From Calothrix sp. PCC 6303 (GTDB taxonomy: Bacteria; Cyanobacteriota; Cyanobacteriia; Cyanobacteriales; Nostocaceae), in assembly GCF_000317435.1 (NCBI RefSeq), contig NC_019751.1, positions 4,464,001-4,528,000 of the forward strand: DNA of 64,000 nt, given 5' to 3'. Below, piece after piece: positions 55,848 to 64,000 of this stretch (position 1 is its first letter; the number at the start of each line of letters is the position of its first letter). The notes under the pieces are model-generated. The model saw only the letters and a list, made by a program, of their open reading frames with translations. It searched no databases and was not told where the DNA came from. Both the position numbers and the translations under genes were made by a program.

Positions 55848-56788
55848 AGTTAAATTAATTTATTTTTATTAAGGTTTTATTGGGGTTGATTATTGGAATC
55901 GGCAGAAGGCAGTAGGCAGTCCAAATGGAAAAAAATCACCAGCACACATGTATGTGTATTTTTACCGCTCACTACTTCCCACCCACCTACAAGTCAGTAG
56001 GGATAAGCGCAAACATTTGGGCTGGTTGTGCCTAGGCTGTTGACTTTGTTGAAAATTAGGCGATTTTTGCTACTTTTGTTCGTGGCGTTTAATCTCTTGT
56101 TAAAACCCTATCAAAATCAAGCTTTCAGCCATCGTGACTACCCACGTTTTTTGCATGGATGAAATCCCGAAAAAGGCACAGAGTCAACAGCCTAGCCTAA
56201 ATCCCCATCTCAAAACCCCCTTTTCCTTGTTTCTTGTTCCTTCTTCAAATGGTTCTGTTTATACCTGCCGACTTAGTTTAGATAACCAAAGATATTTACA
56301 CCCATTGTGAGTCAAGCAGTGAGTAAAGCAAGGTAGTTAAAGTTTAGATTTAGTAAATGTTTATACTTTCTAGCATGTCAATAAGAAGATTGTCATGATT
56401 GATTTCCACATAAATCTTCCACTCAAGCGAGGCGTAGGTTGTTTTGGTTTCGTTCTACTACCTACGAAAGAAAATTTAAATTCTCAAAAAGCACGGAGTT
56501 AACAACAGCCTAAATAAAGTCTCGCTTCTGAGTCGGTAAGATTGGCATAAACTCACAAGCATATAGTTCTGAGTATGATTGCAGCTTGAGTGAAATTTAT
56601 GTAGTGCTTTAAATCTCTTGGGTTTTAGGTTAGGATCGTGAAAATAGTTGAAACAATATTAAAGACCAGGAATTCCCAACCTTTTGGAATTTTCGGATAG
56701 CTGGAAAGCATTACAACAACTTTGTCAGTCTATTCACAGCGCTGGTTGTCAAATGTGGTGATTTTGATTTTATAGGAGAAGTCAGGCA
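55848..56788. other. Long intergenic region with an inverted-repeat element
   Basis: 941 bp without a convincing gene. It contains the inverted-repeat element at 56032-56195, a partial copy of its end near 56488-56511 (GCACGGAGTTAACAACAGCC), and a MITE-end-like GCCGACTTAGTTTA near 56268. The last 200 bp should hold the argD promoter; an AGGAG at 56774-56779 precedes the GTG start. Confidence 0.4.
56032..56195. mobile_element. Inverted-repeat element, CTAGGCTGTTGACT ends
   Basis: CTAGGCTGTTGACT (56032-56045) and AGTCAACAGCCTAG (56182-56195) are perfect 14-bp inverted repeats enclosing 136 bp, with additional matching just inside and outside (GTGCC/GGCAC partly). No ORF lies inside. It is probably a miniature mobile element. 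Confidence 0.55.
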
Positions 56789-58066
56789 GTGAGCATCGAA
56801 TTCGCAACCTTACAACCAACATCAGATCCAATTGCAGCCAACAGCTTTGATAAAGATGAATTTGATCAAGCTGTGATGTCAACCTACGGACGCTATCAAA
56901 TTGCATTGGAAAGAGGTGCTGGTAGCCGCGTTTGGGATACGGAAGGACGAGAGTATCTGGATTTTGTTGCCGGAATTGCTACTTGCACTTTAGGACATGC
57001 CCACCCAGCAATGGTGGAGGCTGTAACTCGACAAATACAGAAGTTGCATCACGTATCTAATTTATATTACATTCCAGAACAAGGTGAATTAGCTAAGTGG
57101 CTAGTACGCAATTCATGTGGTGATCGGGTGTTCTTCTGTAATTCGGGAGCAGAAGCAAACGAAGCGGCAATTAAGCTGGCGCGAAAATACGGGCACACAG
57201 TATTAGATATTGAACATCCAATTATTCTCACGGCACACTCTAGTTTCCATGGGAGAACATTAGCAACCGTTACAGCTACGGCTCAACCGAAGTATCAAAA
57301 AAACTTTAGTCCTTTAGTTCCTGGTTTTCACTACGTTCCCTACAATGATATCAACGCGGTGGAAGAGGCAATTAGCGAGTTGGATGAGGGTGATTATGGG
57401 GTTGCAGCTATTTTAATTGAACCACTGCAAGGGGAAGGTGGTGTACGTCCAGGTGATGTGACTTACTTCCAAAAGCTGCGAAAAATTTGTGACGAAACTG
57501 GAATTTTATTGATTTTTGATGAAGTGCAGGTGGGGATGGCACGTAGTGGTAGGATGTGGGGTTACGAGCATTTGGGAGTGGAACCCGATATTTTTACCAG
57601 TGCGAAAGGTTTAGGTGGTGGTATTCCCATCGGAGCAATGATTAGTAAGAAGTTCTGTGATATTTTTCAACCGGGAGAACATGCAAGTACATTTGGAGGA
57701 AATCCTTTTGCTTGTGGTGTCGCGCTTTCAGTTTGCCAAACAATAGAAAAGGAAAATATTTTGGCAAATGTTGAAGCACGGGGTAAACAGTTACGTGCAG
57801 GTTTGCAACAAATAGCTGCTAAATATCCTCATGTTGTGAGTGATGTTCGTGGTTGGGGTTTAATTAATGGTTTGGAACTGCAAGCAGATATTCAGCTAAC
57901 AGCCGCTGATGTGGTAAAAATTGCTATAGATAACGGTTTGTTGTTGGTACCAGCAGGATTAAAAGTGATTCGATTTGTACCACCATTGATTATTACAGAA
58001 CAAGAAGTGGCTACAGCACTGGAGGCAGTGGAGAATGCGATTATCGCATCCACTGCTGTCGGATAA
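56789..58066 (+). CDS. argD: Acetylornithine aminotransferase
   Basis: ArgD is a PLP enzyme that forms N-acetylornithine in arginine synthesis, important for cyanophycin-making cyanobacteria. The 425-residue protein has PLP Lys273 in FTSAKGLGGGIPIGA, Asp244 in LLIFDEVQVGM, and FFCNSGAEANEAAIKLARK. The ARGKQLR and GWGLINGLEL blocks are as expected. The GTG start at 56789 is supported by AGGAG 9 bases upstream and by the following normal N-terminus. No other arg gene is adjacent. Confidence 0.95.
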   Translation: MSIEFATLQPTSDPIAANSFDKDEFDQAVMSTYGRYQIALERGAGSRVWDTEGREYLDFVAGIATCTLGHAHPAMVEAVTRQIQKLHHVSNLYYIPEQGELAKWLVRNSCGDRVFFCNSGAEANEAAIKLARKYGHTVLDIEHPIILTAHSSFHGRTLATVTATAQPKYQKNFSPLVPGFHYVPYNDINAVEEAISELDEGDYGVAAILIEPLQGEGGVRPGDVTYFQKLRKICDETGILLIFDEVQVGMARSGRMWGYEHLGVEPDIFTSAKGLGGGIPIGAMISKKFCDIFQPGEHASTFGGNPFACGVALSVCQTIEKENILANVEARGKQLRAGLQQIAAKYPHVVSDVRGWGLINGLELQADIQLTAADVVKIAIDNGLLLVPAGLKVIRFVPPLIITEQEVATALEAVENAIIASTAVG

Positions 58067-58096
58067 TCACCTTATTCACCCCTGTATTGATCTAGG

Positions 58097-58118
58097 GAGA
58101 CGCGATATATCGCGTCTC
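58097..58118. repeat. REP-like palindrome between argD and ychF
   Basis: GAGACGCGATA pairs with TATCGCGTCTC as an 11-bp perfect palindrome, with partial flanking TAG/CTA. It belongs to the GTAGAGACG group and lies between two convergent genes, so it may stop transcription from both sides. Confidence 0.65.
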
Positions 58119-58134
58119 TACGTGGGCTATATTT

Positions 58135-59226
58135 CTATGCGCTAGTTAAAAACACCATCACATCCCCCTCTTTGACGATATACTCTTTTCCCTCACTCCT
58201 AACTAAACCTTTCCCCTTAGCAGCATTCATTGAACCATTACTGACTAAATCCTCGTAAGCGACTGTTTCCGCACGAATAAAACAGCGCTCAAAATCACTA
58301 TGAATCACACCTGCTGCTTGGGGTGCAGACATTCCGGCTTTAATTGTCCAAGCACGGGTTTCTTTCTCCCCTGTGGTGAAATAAGTCCGCAGTCCTAGCA
58401 AAGTGTAGGTAGCGCGAATTAAAGATTTTAAACCACCTTCTTCTACACCTAAAGAAGCGAGAAAATCGGCTCTTTCTTCTGATGGTAAATCAATTAATTC
58501 TGATTCAACCTGTGCGGAAACAATGGAAACTTGAGCATTTTCTTGTGCGGCTACTTTGCGGACTTTCTCCACATATTCGTTCCCGGTTGCTAAATCATCC
58601 TCGGAAACATTAGCTGCGAAGATGATTGGTTTTGCTGTTAGTAATTGTAAAAATGCAATTGTTTCGCTTTCCTCGGCAGTTAAACCCAACTGACGTACAG
58701 ATTTACCTGTATTTAACTCAACTACTAATTTTTCTAAAATTACTAACTCTGCTTGTGCTTCCTTACTTGTACGTGCTAATTTTTTAGTTCTTTCTATACG
58801 CTTTTCAACCTGTCCTAAATCAGCCAAAGCTAACTCTAAATTAATGATTTCAATGTCTCTCACCGGGTCAACCGAACCATCAACATGGATAATATCGTCA
58901 TTATCAAAACAGCGTACCATGTGAACGATGGCATCAACTTCGCGGATGTTGGAAAGGAACGCATTACCCATTCCCTCACCTTTACTAGCACCCTTAATTA
59001 AACCAGCAATGTCAACAAACTCCACCTGTGCAGGAACAATTTGTTTAGTTGCGGAAATTTTTGCCAGGACGTTTAAACGTTCGTCTGGAACCGAAACAAT
59101 GCCAATATTTGGGTTTTTCGTACAAAAAGGGAAGTTTGCGGCTTCAGCTTTAGCATTTTCCACCAAGGCATTAAATAAAGTTGATTTTCCCACATTGGGC
59201 AGTCCGACAATCCCAGCTCTTAACAT
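58135..59226 (-). CDS. ychF: Ribosome-binding ATPase/GTPase YchF (OBG family)
   Basis: The 363-residue protein has the P-loop GLPNVGKST at 8-16 and the DxxG motif in FVDIAGLIKGASKGEGMGN. The usual G4 NKxD is replaced by FAANVSEDD, as is typical of YchF and consistent with ATP preference. The C-terminal TGS-like domain ends with GKGLVRSEGKEYIVKEGD. It binds ribosomes and is linked to stress responses. Complete and of normal length. Confidence 0.95.
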   Translation of the reverse strand: MLRAGIVGLPNVGKSTLFNALVENAKAEAANFPFCTKNPNIGIVSVPDERLNVLAKISATKQIVPAQVEFVDIAGLIKGASKGEGMGNAFLSNIREVDAIVHMVRCFDNDDIIHVDGSVDPVRDIEIINLELALADLGQVEKRIERTKKLARTSKEAQAELVILEKLVVELNTGKSVRQLGLTAEESETIAFLQLLTAKPIIFAANVSEDDLATGNEYVEKVRKVAAQENAQVSIVSAQVESELIDLPSEERADFLASLGVEEGGLKSLIRATYTLLGLRTYFTTGEKETRAWTIKAGMSAPQAAGVIHSDFERCFIRAETVAYEDLVSNGSMNAAKGKGLVRSEGKEYIVKEGDVMVFLTSA

Positions 59227-59681
59227 GACAACAGTTTAGTATCTTACCTTTGCCAGGATATCAAAATATGCCGTGGGCTTGTGAGAAGTTAGCTGATAAG
59301 CCTCTTATTGGTAACTGTATCCGTTGCACAGCGTAGAAGCAAGAGGAACCGGAGTGATTAATACAAATTACCTCCAGGTTTGTCCTATAGAGCGAATAGC
59401 GAAAACAATCACAAATTATATTTGACTCAAATGTGAAAACATGTTTTGTGTTTTCTGTCAATACCTGAGTTCTGAATGATAGAGAAAAATCATAGCCATG
59501 AGTATTAATGCTCATTGATGATCTAGAAAAAAATATATTTCATTTCATTTATTTTTGCGAAAACTTAAGCTTTAACTGATAATTATTGGCTGTGTAGCTA
59601 CAATTTAAATGATGGCTTTCCACTAAAGTTTTGCTAAAACAAGGATACACCATCGTATATTTTTCAACGGGAGTTTAGGTT
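59227..59681. other. Intergenic region upstream of the succinate-semialdehyde dehydrogenase gene
   Basis: AT-rich, 455 bp, no gene with coding character. A string TTTTCTGTCAATACCTGAGT (59452-59471) partly resembles the inner end of the TATAGGACTTACGCA MITE and may be its decayed remnant. The promoter of the following operon should be within the last 150 bp. Confidence 0.35.
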
Positions 59682-61064
59682 ATGGCTATCGCCACCATTA
59701 ATCCCGCTACAGGGGAATTAGTTCAGCAGTTTGAACCTTTGAGTGATGCAGAAGTTACGGCAAAATTAGATTTAGCAGAGGAGGCATTTGCAGATTATCG
59801 CTTAACTAGTTTTGAATTGAAGTCAAATTTTCTAAACGCAGCGGCTGATATTTTAGAACAGGAAAAAGCTGATTTTGCCAAGCTGATGACATTGGAAATG
59901 GGCAAGACTTACAAAAGCGCGATCGCTGAAGTGGAGAAATGCGCTATTGTCTGTCGTTATTATGCTGAATCTGCGCCGGGATTTCTCGCTGATAGTTATG
60001 TAGAAACCGATGCCACCAAGAGCTATATAAAATATCAACCATTGGGGATTATTTTGGCTGTCATGCCGTGGAATTTCCCATTTTGGCAGGTTTTTAGGTT
60101 TGCAGCACCAGCCCTGATGGCGGGGAATGTAGGTCTACTCAAACATGCTTCTAATGTTCCTCAATGTGCTTTAGCAATTGAAGATATTTTTCACCGTGCA
60201 GGTTTTCCCCAAGGTGTATTTCAAACCTTGTTAGTTGGTGCAGCAAAAGTTAAGGATTTAATTAATGATCACCGAGTAATGGCTGCAACCCTGACAGGGA
60301 GTGAACCTGCGGGAATGTCTCTCGCATCTGCTGCGGGAAACCAAATTAAAAAAGTCGTCTTGGAATTGGGGGGAAGCGATCCTTTTATTGTTTTGGCAAG
60401 TGCAGATTTAGAAGTTGCTGCCACAACAGCAGTAGCATCCAGAATGTTAAATAATGGACAGTCCTGTATTGCCGCAAAACGCTTTATTGTGGAAGACGCG
60501 ATCGCATCCCAGTTTGAACAGCTATTATTAGAGAAATTCCAAAATCTCAAAGTTGGTGATCCGATGTTACCAGATACCGACATTGGACCTTTAGCAACTG
60601 CAAATATTCTCCAAGAAATAGATCAGCAGGTACAAAATGCCGTAAATAAAGGTGCAAAAGTTCTCATAGGTGGTAGTACTGCAACCTGTGAAGATGCATC
60701 CTTAGCCAAAGGTAATTTTTATTCTCCAACCATTATTAGTAATATTTCTCCAGATAACCCCGTTGCCAAAGAAGAATTTTTTGGTCCGGTGGCAATGTTG
60801 TTTCCTGTCCCCGATATTGATGCGGCAATCAAGCTAGCAAATGATACCCCCTTCGGTTTAGCCGCTAGTGCTTGGACAACCGATTCTCACCAACAACAAC
60901 GCCTAATTAACGAAATTGAAGCGGGGGCTGTATTCATTAACACCATGGTCAAATCCGACCCCCGTTTACCTTTTGGGGGTATTAAACGCTCTGGATATGG
61001 TCGAGAATTAAGTATTCAGGGCATACATGAGTTTGTAAATATTAAAACAGTGTGGGTAAAGTGA
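59682..61064 (+). CDS. gabD: NAD(P)-dependent succinate-semialdehyde dehydrogenase
   Basis: The 460-residue aldehyde dehydrogenase has catalytic Glu228 (VLELGGSDPFIVL) and Cys262 (NNGQSCIAAKRF), PWNFPFW at 129-135, and the EFFGPVAMLF block. It lies 295 bp upstream of a ThDP enzyme on the same strand, the pair known from Synechococcus PCC 7002. There this dehydrogenase oxidises succinic semialdehyde formed by 2-oxoglutarate decarboxylase, together bypassing the missing 2-oxoglutarate dehydrogenase. Substrate choice is inferred from that context; the fold and active site are certain. Confidence 0.9.
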   Translation: MAIATINPATGELVQQFEPLSDAEVTAKLDLAEEAFADYRLTSFELKSNFLNAAADILEQEKADFAKLMTLEMGKTYKSAIAEVEKCAIVCRYYAESAPGFLADSYVETDATKSYIKYQPLGIILAVMPWNFPFWQVFRFAAPALMAGNVGLLKHASNVPQCALAIEDIFHRAGFPQGVFQTLLVGAAKVKDLINDHRVMAATLTGSEPAGMSLASAAGNQIKKVVLELGGSDPFIVLASADLEVAATTAVASRMLNNGQSCIAAKRFIVEDAIASQFEQLLLEKFQNLKVGDPMLPDTDIGPLATANILQEIDQQVQNAVNKGAKVLIGGSTATCEDASLAKGNFYSPTIISNISPDNPVAKEEFFGPVAMLFPVPDIDAAIKLANDTPFGLAASAWTTDSHQQQRLINEIEAGAVFINTMVKSDPRLPFGGIKRSGYGRELSIQGIHEFVNIKTVWVK

Positions 61065-61109
61065 TTCAGAATTGGGAAGACTAATAAGGCTGGACAAAAT
61101 TCAAAATAT

Positions 61110-61200
61110 TAGACATCTCCGAAAAAGAGGTAGAGACGTAGCATTGCTACGTCTCTACAAGGGTTCTGGGTAACGCATAATTAATTTCCGGAGATGTCTA
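61110..61200. mobile_element. MITE-like element carrying a nested REP hairpin
   Basis: TAGACATCTCCG (61110-61121) and CGGAGATGTCTA (61189-61200) form perfect 12-bp ends. Between them lies a second perfect hairpin, GTAGAGACGTAGCA/TGCTACGTCTCTAC (61130-61158), whose arms are identical to those at 11225-11253. The nested layout suggests that one element inserted into or was captured by another. It lies between two genes that should be co-regulated. Confidence 0.7.
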
Positions 61201-61359
61201 TTGATTAAGTAACTTTTCCTAATTCTGAGATAGTTACTTATTTTTGCCACTTTGGACAACGAAATTAGGAGTCAGGAAATTGAAAATTAACTCTCAACTT
61301 CTAATTCATCACTATATAACTCAAGTCTCAAAAGATAATTTGATAACCGAGAATCAACT

Positions 61360-63003
61360 ATGAATACAGCAGAACTATTAGTTAAATGTCTAGAAAATGA
61401 AGGAGTTCAATATATTTTTGGACTTCCTGGAGAAGAAAACTTACATGTTTTAGAAGCACTCAAACATTCTTCCATCCAATTTATTACCACCCGTCATGAA
61501 CAGGGTGCGGCATTTATGGCAGATGTCTATGGCAGACTTACAGGGAAAGCTGGAGTGTGTCTATCTACACTTGGTCCCGGTGCCACTAATTTAATGACAG
61601 GTGTTGCCGATGCAAACCTGGATGGTGCGCCCTTAGTGGCAATTACCGGGCAGGTGGGAACTGATAGAATGCATATTGAGTCTCACCAATACTTAGATTT
61701 AGTAGCAATGTTTTCTCCAGTAACTAAGTGGAGTAAACAAATAGTCCGCCCTAGTATTACACCAGAATTGGTGCGTAAAGCATTTAAGCGATCGCAAAGT
61801 GAAAAACCTGGGGCAGTTCATATAGATTTACCTGAAAACATCGCCGCGATGCCAGTGGAAGGAAAACCCCTACAAATTGGTAAAGCTGAAAAAACCTTCG
61901 CTGCTTTTGCCAGTATTCGCGCTGCTGCTGGTGCCATTTCCCAAGCTGTCAACCCCATCATCTTAGTGGGTAATGGAGCAATTCGCGCCCAAGCTAGCGA
62001 TGCTGTCACCCAATTTGCTACCCAATTAAATATTCCCACCGCCAATACTTTCATGGGGAAAGGTGTAATTCCTTATACGCATCCTTTGGCAATGTGGGCA
62101 GTTGGGTTACAACAACGGGACTTTGTGAATTGTGGCTTTGATAATACCGATTTAGTTATTGCCATCGGCTATGACTTAATTGAGTTTTCACCCAAGAAGT
62201 GGAATCCAGACGGAAAAATTCCCATCATCCACATTGGTGCAATTTCTGCGGAAATTGATAGTAGTTATATTCCCGAAGTGGAAGTTGTGGGTGACATTTC
62301 CGACTCACTATTTGAAATCCTCAAAGTTGCCGACAGACAAGGAAAAGCCAAACCCTATTCCCTGAGTTTACGGGAAGATATTCGTGCTGACTACGAACAA
62401 CATGCTAATGATGCCGAATTCCCTATCAAACCGCAAAAACTAATTTACGACTTGCGGCAAGTCATGGGACCTGATGACATCGTGATATCTGATGTTGGCG
62501 CACATAAAATGTGGATTGCCCGGAACTACCATTGCCACAGCCCCAATACCTGTATAATTTCCAATGGCTTTGCCGCCATGGGTATCGCCATTCCTGGGGC
62601 TTTAGCCGCGAAATTGGTGCATCCCAACCGCAAAGTAGTGGCAGTAACCGGGGATGGTGGATTTATGATGAACTGCCAGGAATTGGAAACAGCTTTACGT
62701 GTGGGTACACCATTTGTCACCTTGGTATTTAACGACGGTGGTTATGGGTTAATTGAGTGGAAGCAAGAAAACCACTTTGGTAAAGGACGTTCATCTTTTG
62801 TACATTTTAATAACCCAGACTTCGTTAAATTTGCTGAAAGTATGGGATTAAAAGGTTATAGAGTTGAATCTGCTACCGATTTAGTGCCAATTTTAAAAGA
62901 AGCACTAGCGCAAGATGTCCCAACAGTCATTGATTGTCCTGTGGATTATCGGGAAAATGCTAAATTCTCACAAAAATCTGGCGAATTAAACTGTACAGTT
63001 TAG
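61360..63003 (+). CDS. 2-oxoglutarate decarboxylase (ThDP enzyme, acetolactate synthase-like)
   Basis: The 547-residue protein has the ThDP-enzyme layout: FGLPGEENLHVLEALK near 20-35, the activating Glu47 in TTRHEQGAAF, and the cofactor motif GDGGFMMN (431-438) through FNDGGYGL (457-464). By sequence alone it would be called acetolactate synthase. The neighbouring succinate-semialdehyde dehydrogenase and the known cyanobacterial pair point to 2-oxoglutarate decarboxylase, which makes succinic semialdehyde. True IlvB is longer and normally near ilvN, which is absent here. Decarboxylase activity is inferred. Confidence 0.85.
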   Translation: MNTAELLVKCLENEGVQYIFGLPGEENLHVLEALKHSSIQFITTRHEQGAAFMADVYGRLTGKAGVCLSTLGPGATNLMTGVADANLDGAPLVAITGQVGTDRMHIESHQYLDLVAMFSPVTKWSKQIVRPSITPELVRKAFKRSQSEKPGAVHIDLPENIAAMPVEGKPLQIGKAEKTFAAFASIRAAAGAISQAVNPIILVGNGAIRAQASDAVTQFATQLNIPTANTFMGKGVIPYTHPLAMWAVGLQQRDFVNCGFDNTDLVIAIGYDLIEFSPKKWNPDGKIPIIHIGAISAEIDSSYIPEVEVVGDISDSLFEILKVADRQGKAKPYSLSLREDIRADYEQHANDAEFPIKPQKLIYDLRQVMGPDDIVISDVGAHKMWIARNYHCHSPNTCIISNGFAAMGIAIPGALAAKLVHPNRKVVAVTGDGGFMMNCQELETALRVGTPFVTLVFNDGGYGLIEWKQENHFGKGRSSFVHFNNPDFVKFAESMGLKGYRVESATDLVPILKEALAQDVPTVIDCPVDYRENAKFSQKSGELNCTV

Positions 63004-63021
63004 ATTCCGATTCTGCTGCAT

Positions 63022-63047
63022 GTAGAGACGCGATATATCGCGTCTCT
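63022..63047. repeat. REP-like hairpin after the 2-oxoglutarate decarboxylase gene
   Basis: GTAGAGACGCGATA faces TATCGCGTCTCT, an almost perfect member of the GTAGAGACG group, 19 bp after the stop codon. It shares the GAGACGCGATA core with the palindrome at 58097-58118 and may end transcription. Confidence 0.65.
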
Positions 63048-63066
63048 CTTCTACAAAGGTTTTAAT

Positions 63067-63186
63067 GTAGGTTGGGTGGAGGCTTTGCGTAACCCAACAT
63101 AACTAACTGACAAAACTAATAAATTTTCAATTACTATAAATATCAAAATTAAAATGTTGGGTTGCATTTCACTCCACCCAACCTAC
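63067..63186. mobile_element. Intact MITE-like element GTAGGTTGGGTGGAG
   Basis: Perfect 15-bp ends GTAGGTTGGGTGGAG (63067-63081) and CTCCACCCAACCTAC (63172-63186) are extended by inner pairing AACCCAACAT with ATGTTGGGTT, so most of the 120 bp can fold into one long imperfect hairpin. Diverged copies are at 15928-16089 and 3392-3571. It lies between two convergent genes and has no ORF. Confidence 0.8.
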
Positions 63187-63203
63187 GAGGAATTGCGATT
63201 CCA

Positions 63204-64000
63204 CTAGTTATCGTCATCTAAATTATCTAAAGATAAATTATATATAGCTTTTTCCCAATTTTTTGCTTTTTCTAATTGTCCGATTTCAAATCGAGCATTT
63301 ATCAAATCAGCTTGCTCTAAGTCTGCACCAGAAAAATCTGCACTGTAATGATATGTATCTGAATAAATATCTTCATTTGTCCAATTTTCTGGATAATTTG
63401 GTACTAAATTAGCAGCCCTTAATTGTGCATTTTTAAGATTAGCATTTTTAAAATCACATCCTTCTAATCTAACATAAGTTAAATCAGCATTTTCAAGATT
63501 AGATTCTTCAAAATTACAGTAAAGAATACGCGTATATACGTCATCCGATAAAAAATCTAATCCATAGTCTAAATCAATATCATCAGGCACTTCAGAATTA
63601 AAGTTAGCTTCAATTAATGTAGCTCTTTTAAAATTACATTTATGTACATATGCAAGACAAAAATCAGCATTACTGAGTTTTGCATTCTGCATATTTATTT
63701 CACAAAGATTTGCTTTTTCAAAATTAGCATAATTTAAATTAGCACCAGATAAATTTAAACCTTTAAGATTAGAGTTACTGAAATCCAAAAAATATTTGTC
63801 ACTAAATTCAAAATTCTTTGTAAGTCTAGTAATAACATTAATAGCAGCTTTTATGTCGGCATGTGTAGAAGTAGAGGATGAATTATTATTAGGGGATGTT
63901 TCTCTTATATAAGCAGTCAAAATTTCTATAATTTGCCATAAATCTTTGTTGGAATCCGCTCCTATTCTCTCTAATATATAAATTGCGCCTATACGAGAAT
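63204..64000 (-). CDS. Pentapeptide-repeat protein (N-terminus beyond window edge)
   Basis: The minus-strand frame is open to the window edge. Upstream of a TTG at 63920 it continues with RIGAIYILERIGADSNKDLW and QIIEILTAYIRE, a block typical of the region preceding pentapeptide repeats in cyanobacterial proteins, so the true start is outside. The repeat part (about 45 residues after the TTG onward) shows A(D/N)LxN/S units: LKGLNLSGANLNYANFEKAN, later LENADLTYVRLEGCDFKNAN. It would form a right-handed beta helix. Function unknown; the missing N-terminus often holds membrane segments. Confidence 0.82.
   Translation of the reverse strand, partial: SRIGAIYILERIGADSNKDLWQIIEILTAYIRETSPNNNSSSTSTHADIKAAINVITRLTKNFEFSDKYFLDFSNSNLKGLNLSGANLNYANFEKANLCEINMQNAKLSNADFCLAYVHKCNFKRATLIEANFNSEVPDDIDLDYGLDFLSDDVYTRILYCNFEESNLENADLTYVRLEGCDFKNANLKNAQLRAANLVPNYPENWTNEDIYSDTYHYSADFSGADLEQADLINARFEIGQLEKAKNWEKAIYNLSLDNLDDDN

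Noticed and set aside
59261-59515. 84-codon ORF on the minus strand upstream of ychF
   Set aside because: No conserved features and no start signal; the stretch looks like decayed repeat sequence.
61360-63003. Call as biosynthetic acetolactate synthase (ilvB)
   Set aside because: No ilvN nearby, shorter than IlvB, and paired with a succinate-semialdehyde dehydrogenase as in the known TCA bypass.
1-64000. CRISPR array, tRNA or rRNA genes
   Set aside because: No regularly spaced direct repeats of CRISPR size, no cloverleaf with a CCA-side TTCGAA arm, and no rRNA-like sequence was found in the intergenic regions.

Overview
The window reads as chromosome of a filamentous, probably heterocyst-forming cyanobacterium (order Nostocales; genus not assigned). 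The basis is the very frequent HIP1 octamer GCGATCGC, the Nostoc-type FtsZ with an N-terminal extension, cyanobacteria-specific genes (ycf66, ndhB, Yfr2-like small RNAs, a PEP-CTERM protein, WD40/STAND proteins), weak Shine-Dalgarno sites, and many short palindromes and MITE-like elements between genes. No rRNA, tRNA, CRISPR array or intact transposase was seen.

Layout. 1-11 kb: edge-truncated membrane protein, dapB, miaB, two tandem small RNAs, tldD, a polytopic GT-C-like protein, and a two-gene operon of a GT4 glycosyltransferase and a PaaK-like adenylate-forming enzyme. 11-24 kb: ycf66, gnd, a DUF3574 protein, a Ser/Thr kinase, an RlaP-type nucleotidyltransferase, rplU-rpmA behind a strong promoter and a foldable leader, a PgpH-like HD hydrolase, an ADP-ribosylglycohydrolase-like protein, and aroQ with a small upstream gene. 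25-31.7 kb: topA, an RRM RNA-binding protein, ndhB, a Sel1-repeat protein. 31.7-47.6 kb: accessory region with a DUF6883/DUF4926 pair, an HTH regulator, a solitary ureC, integron-integrase fragments, a glycine-zipper protein, a decayed VapBC pair, selO, and a large STAND ATPase with 14 WD40 repeats plus a partner ATPase. 48-64 kb: ftsQ-ftsZ, gshB-grx3, a PEP-CTERM protein, a 2OG-Fe(II) oxygenase, argD, ychF, succinate-semialdehyde dehydrogenase with 2-oxoglutarate decarboxylase, and an edge-truncated pentapeptide-repeat protein.

How genes work together. The dehydrogenase and decarboxylase at 59.7-63.0 kb form the known cyanobacterial bypass that closes the TCA cycle. gshB and the glutaredoxin gene are neighbours on one strand (glutathione system). 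ftsQ and ftsZ keep the dcw order but lie 1 kb apart. rplU and rpmA are one transcription unit.

The most unusual part is 36.2-41.1 kb. ureC, the glycine-zipper gene, vapBC and selO all point the same way, and each is followed by a related junction sequence. One junction (37762-37849) has the paired arms of an integron attC site. Two junctions carry N-terminal fragments of an integron-type tyrosine recombinase on the opposite strand, next to 32-bp perfect palindromes that differ from each other only by compensatory changes. I read this as the decayed remnant of an integron-like cassette array that was later duplicated and abuts the 3' end of a STAND/WD40 gene. That reading is inference; the repeats and palindromes are seen directly.
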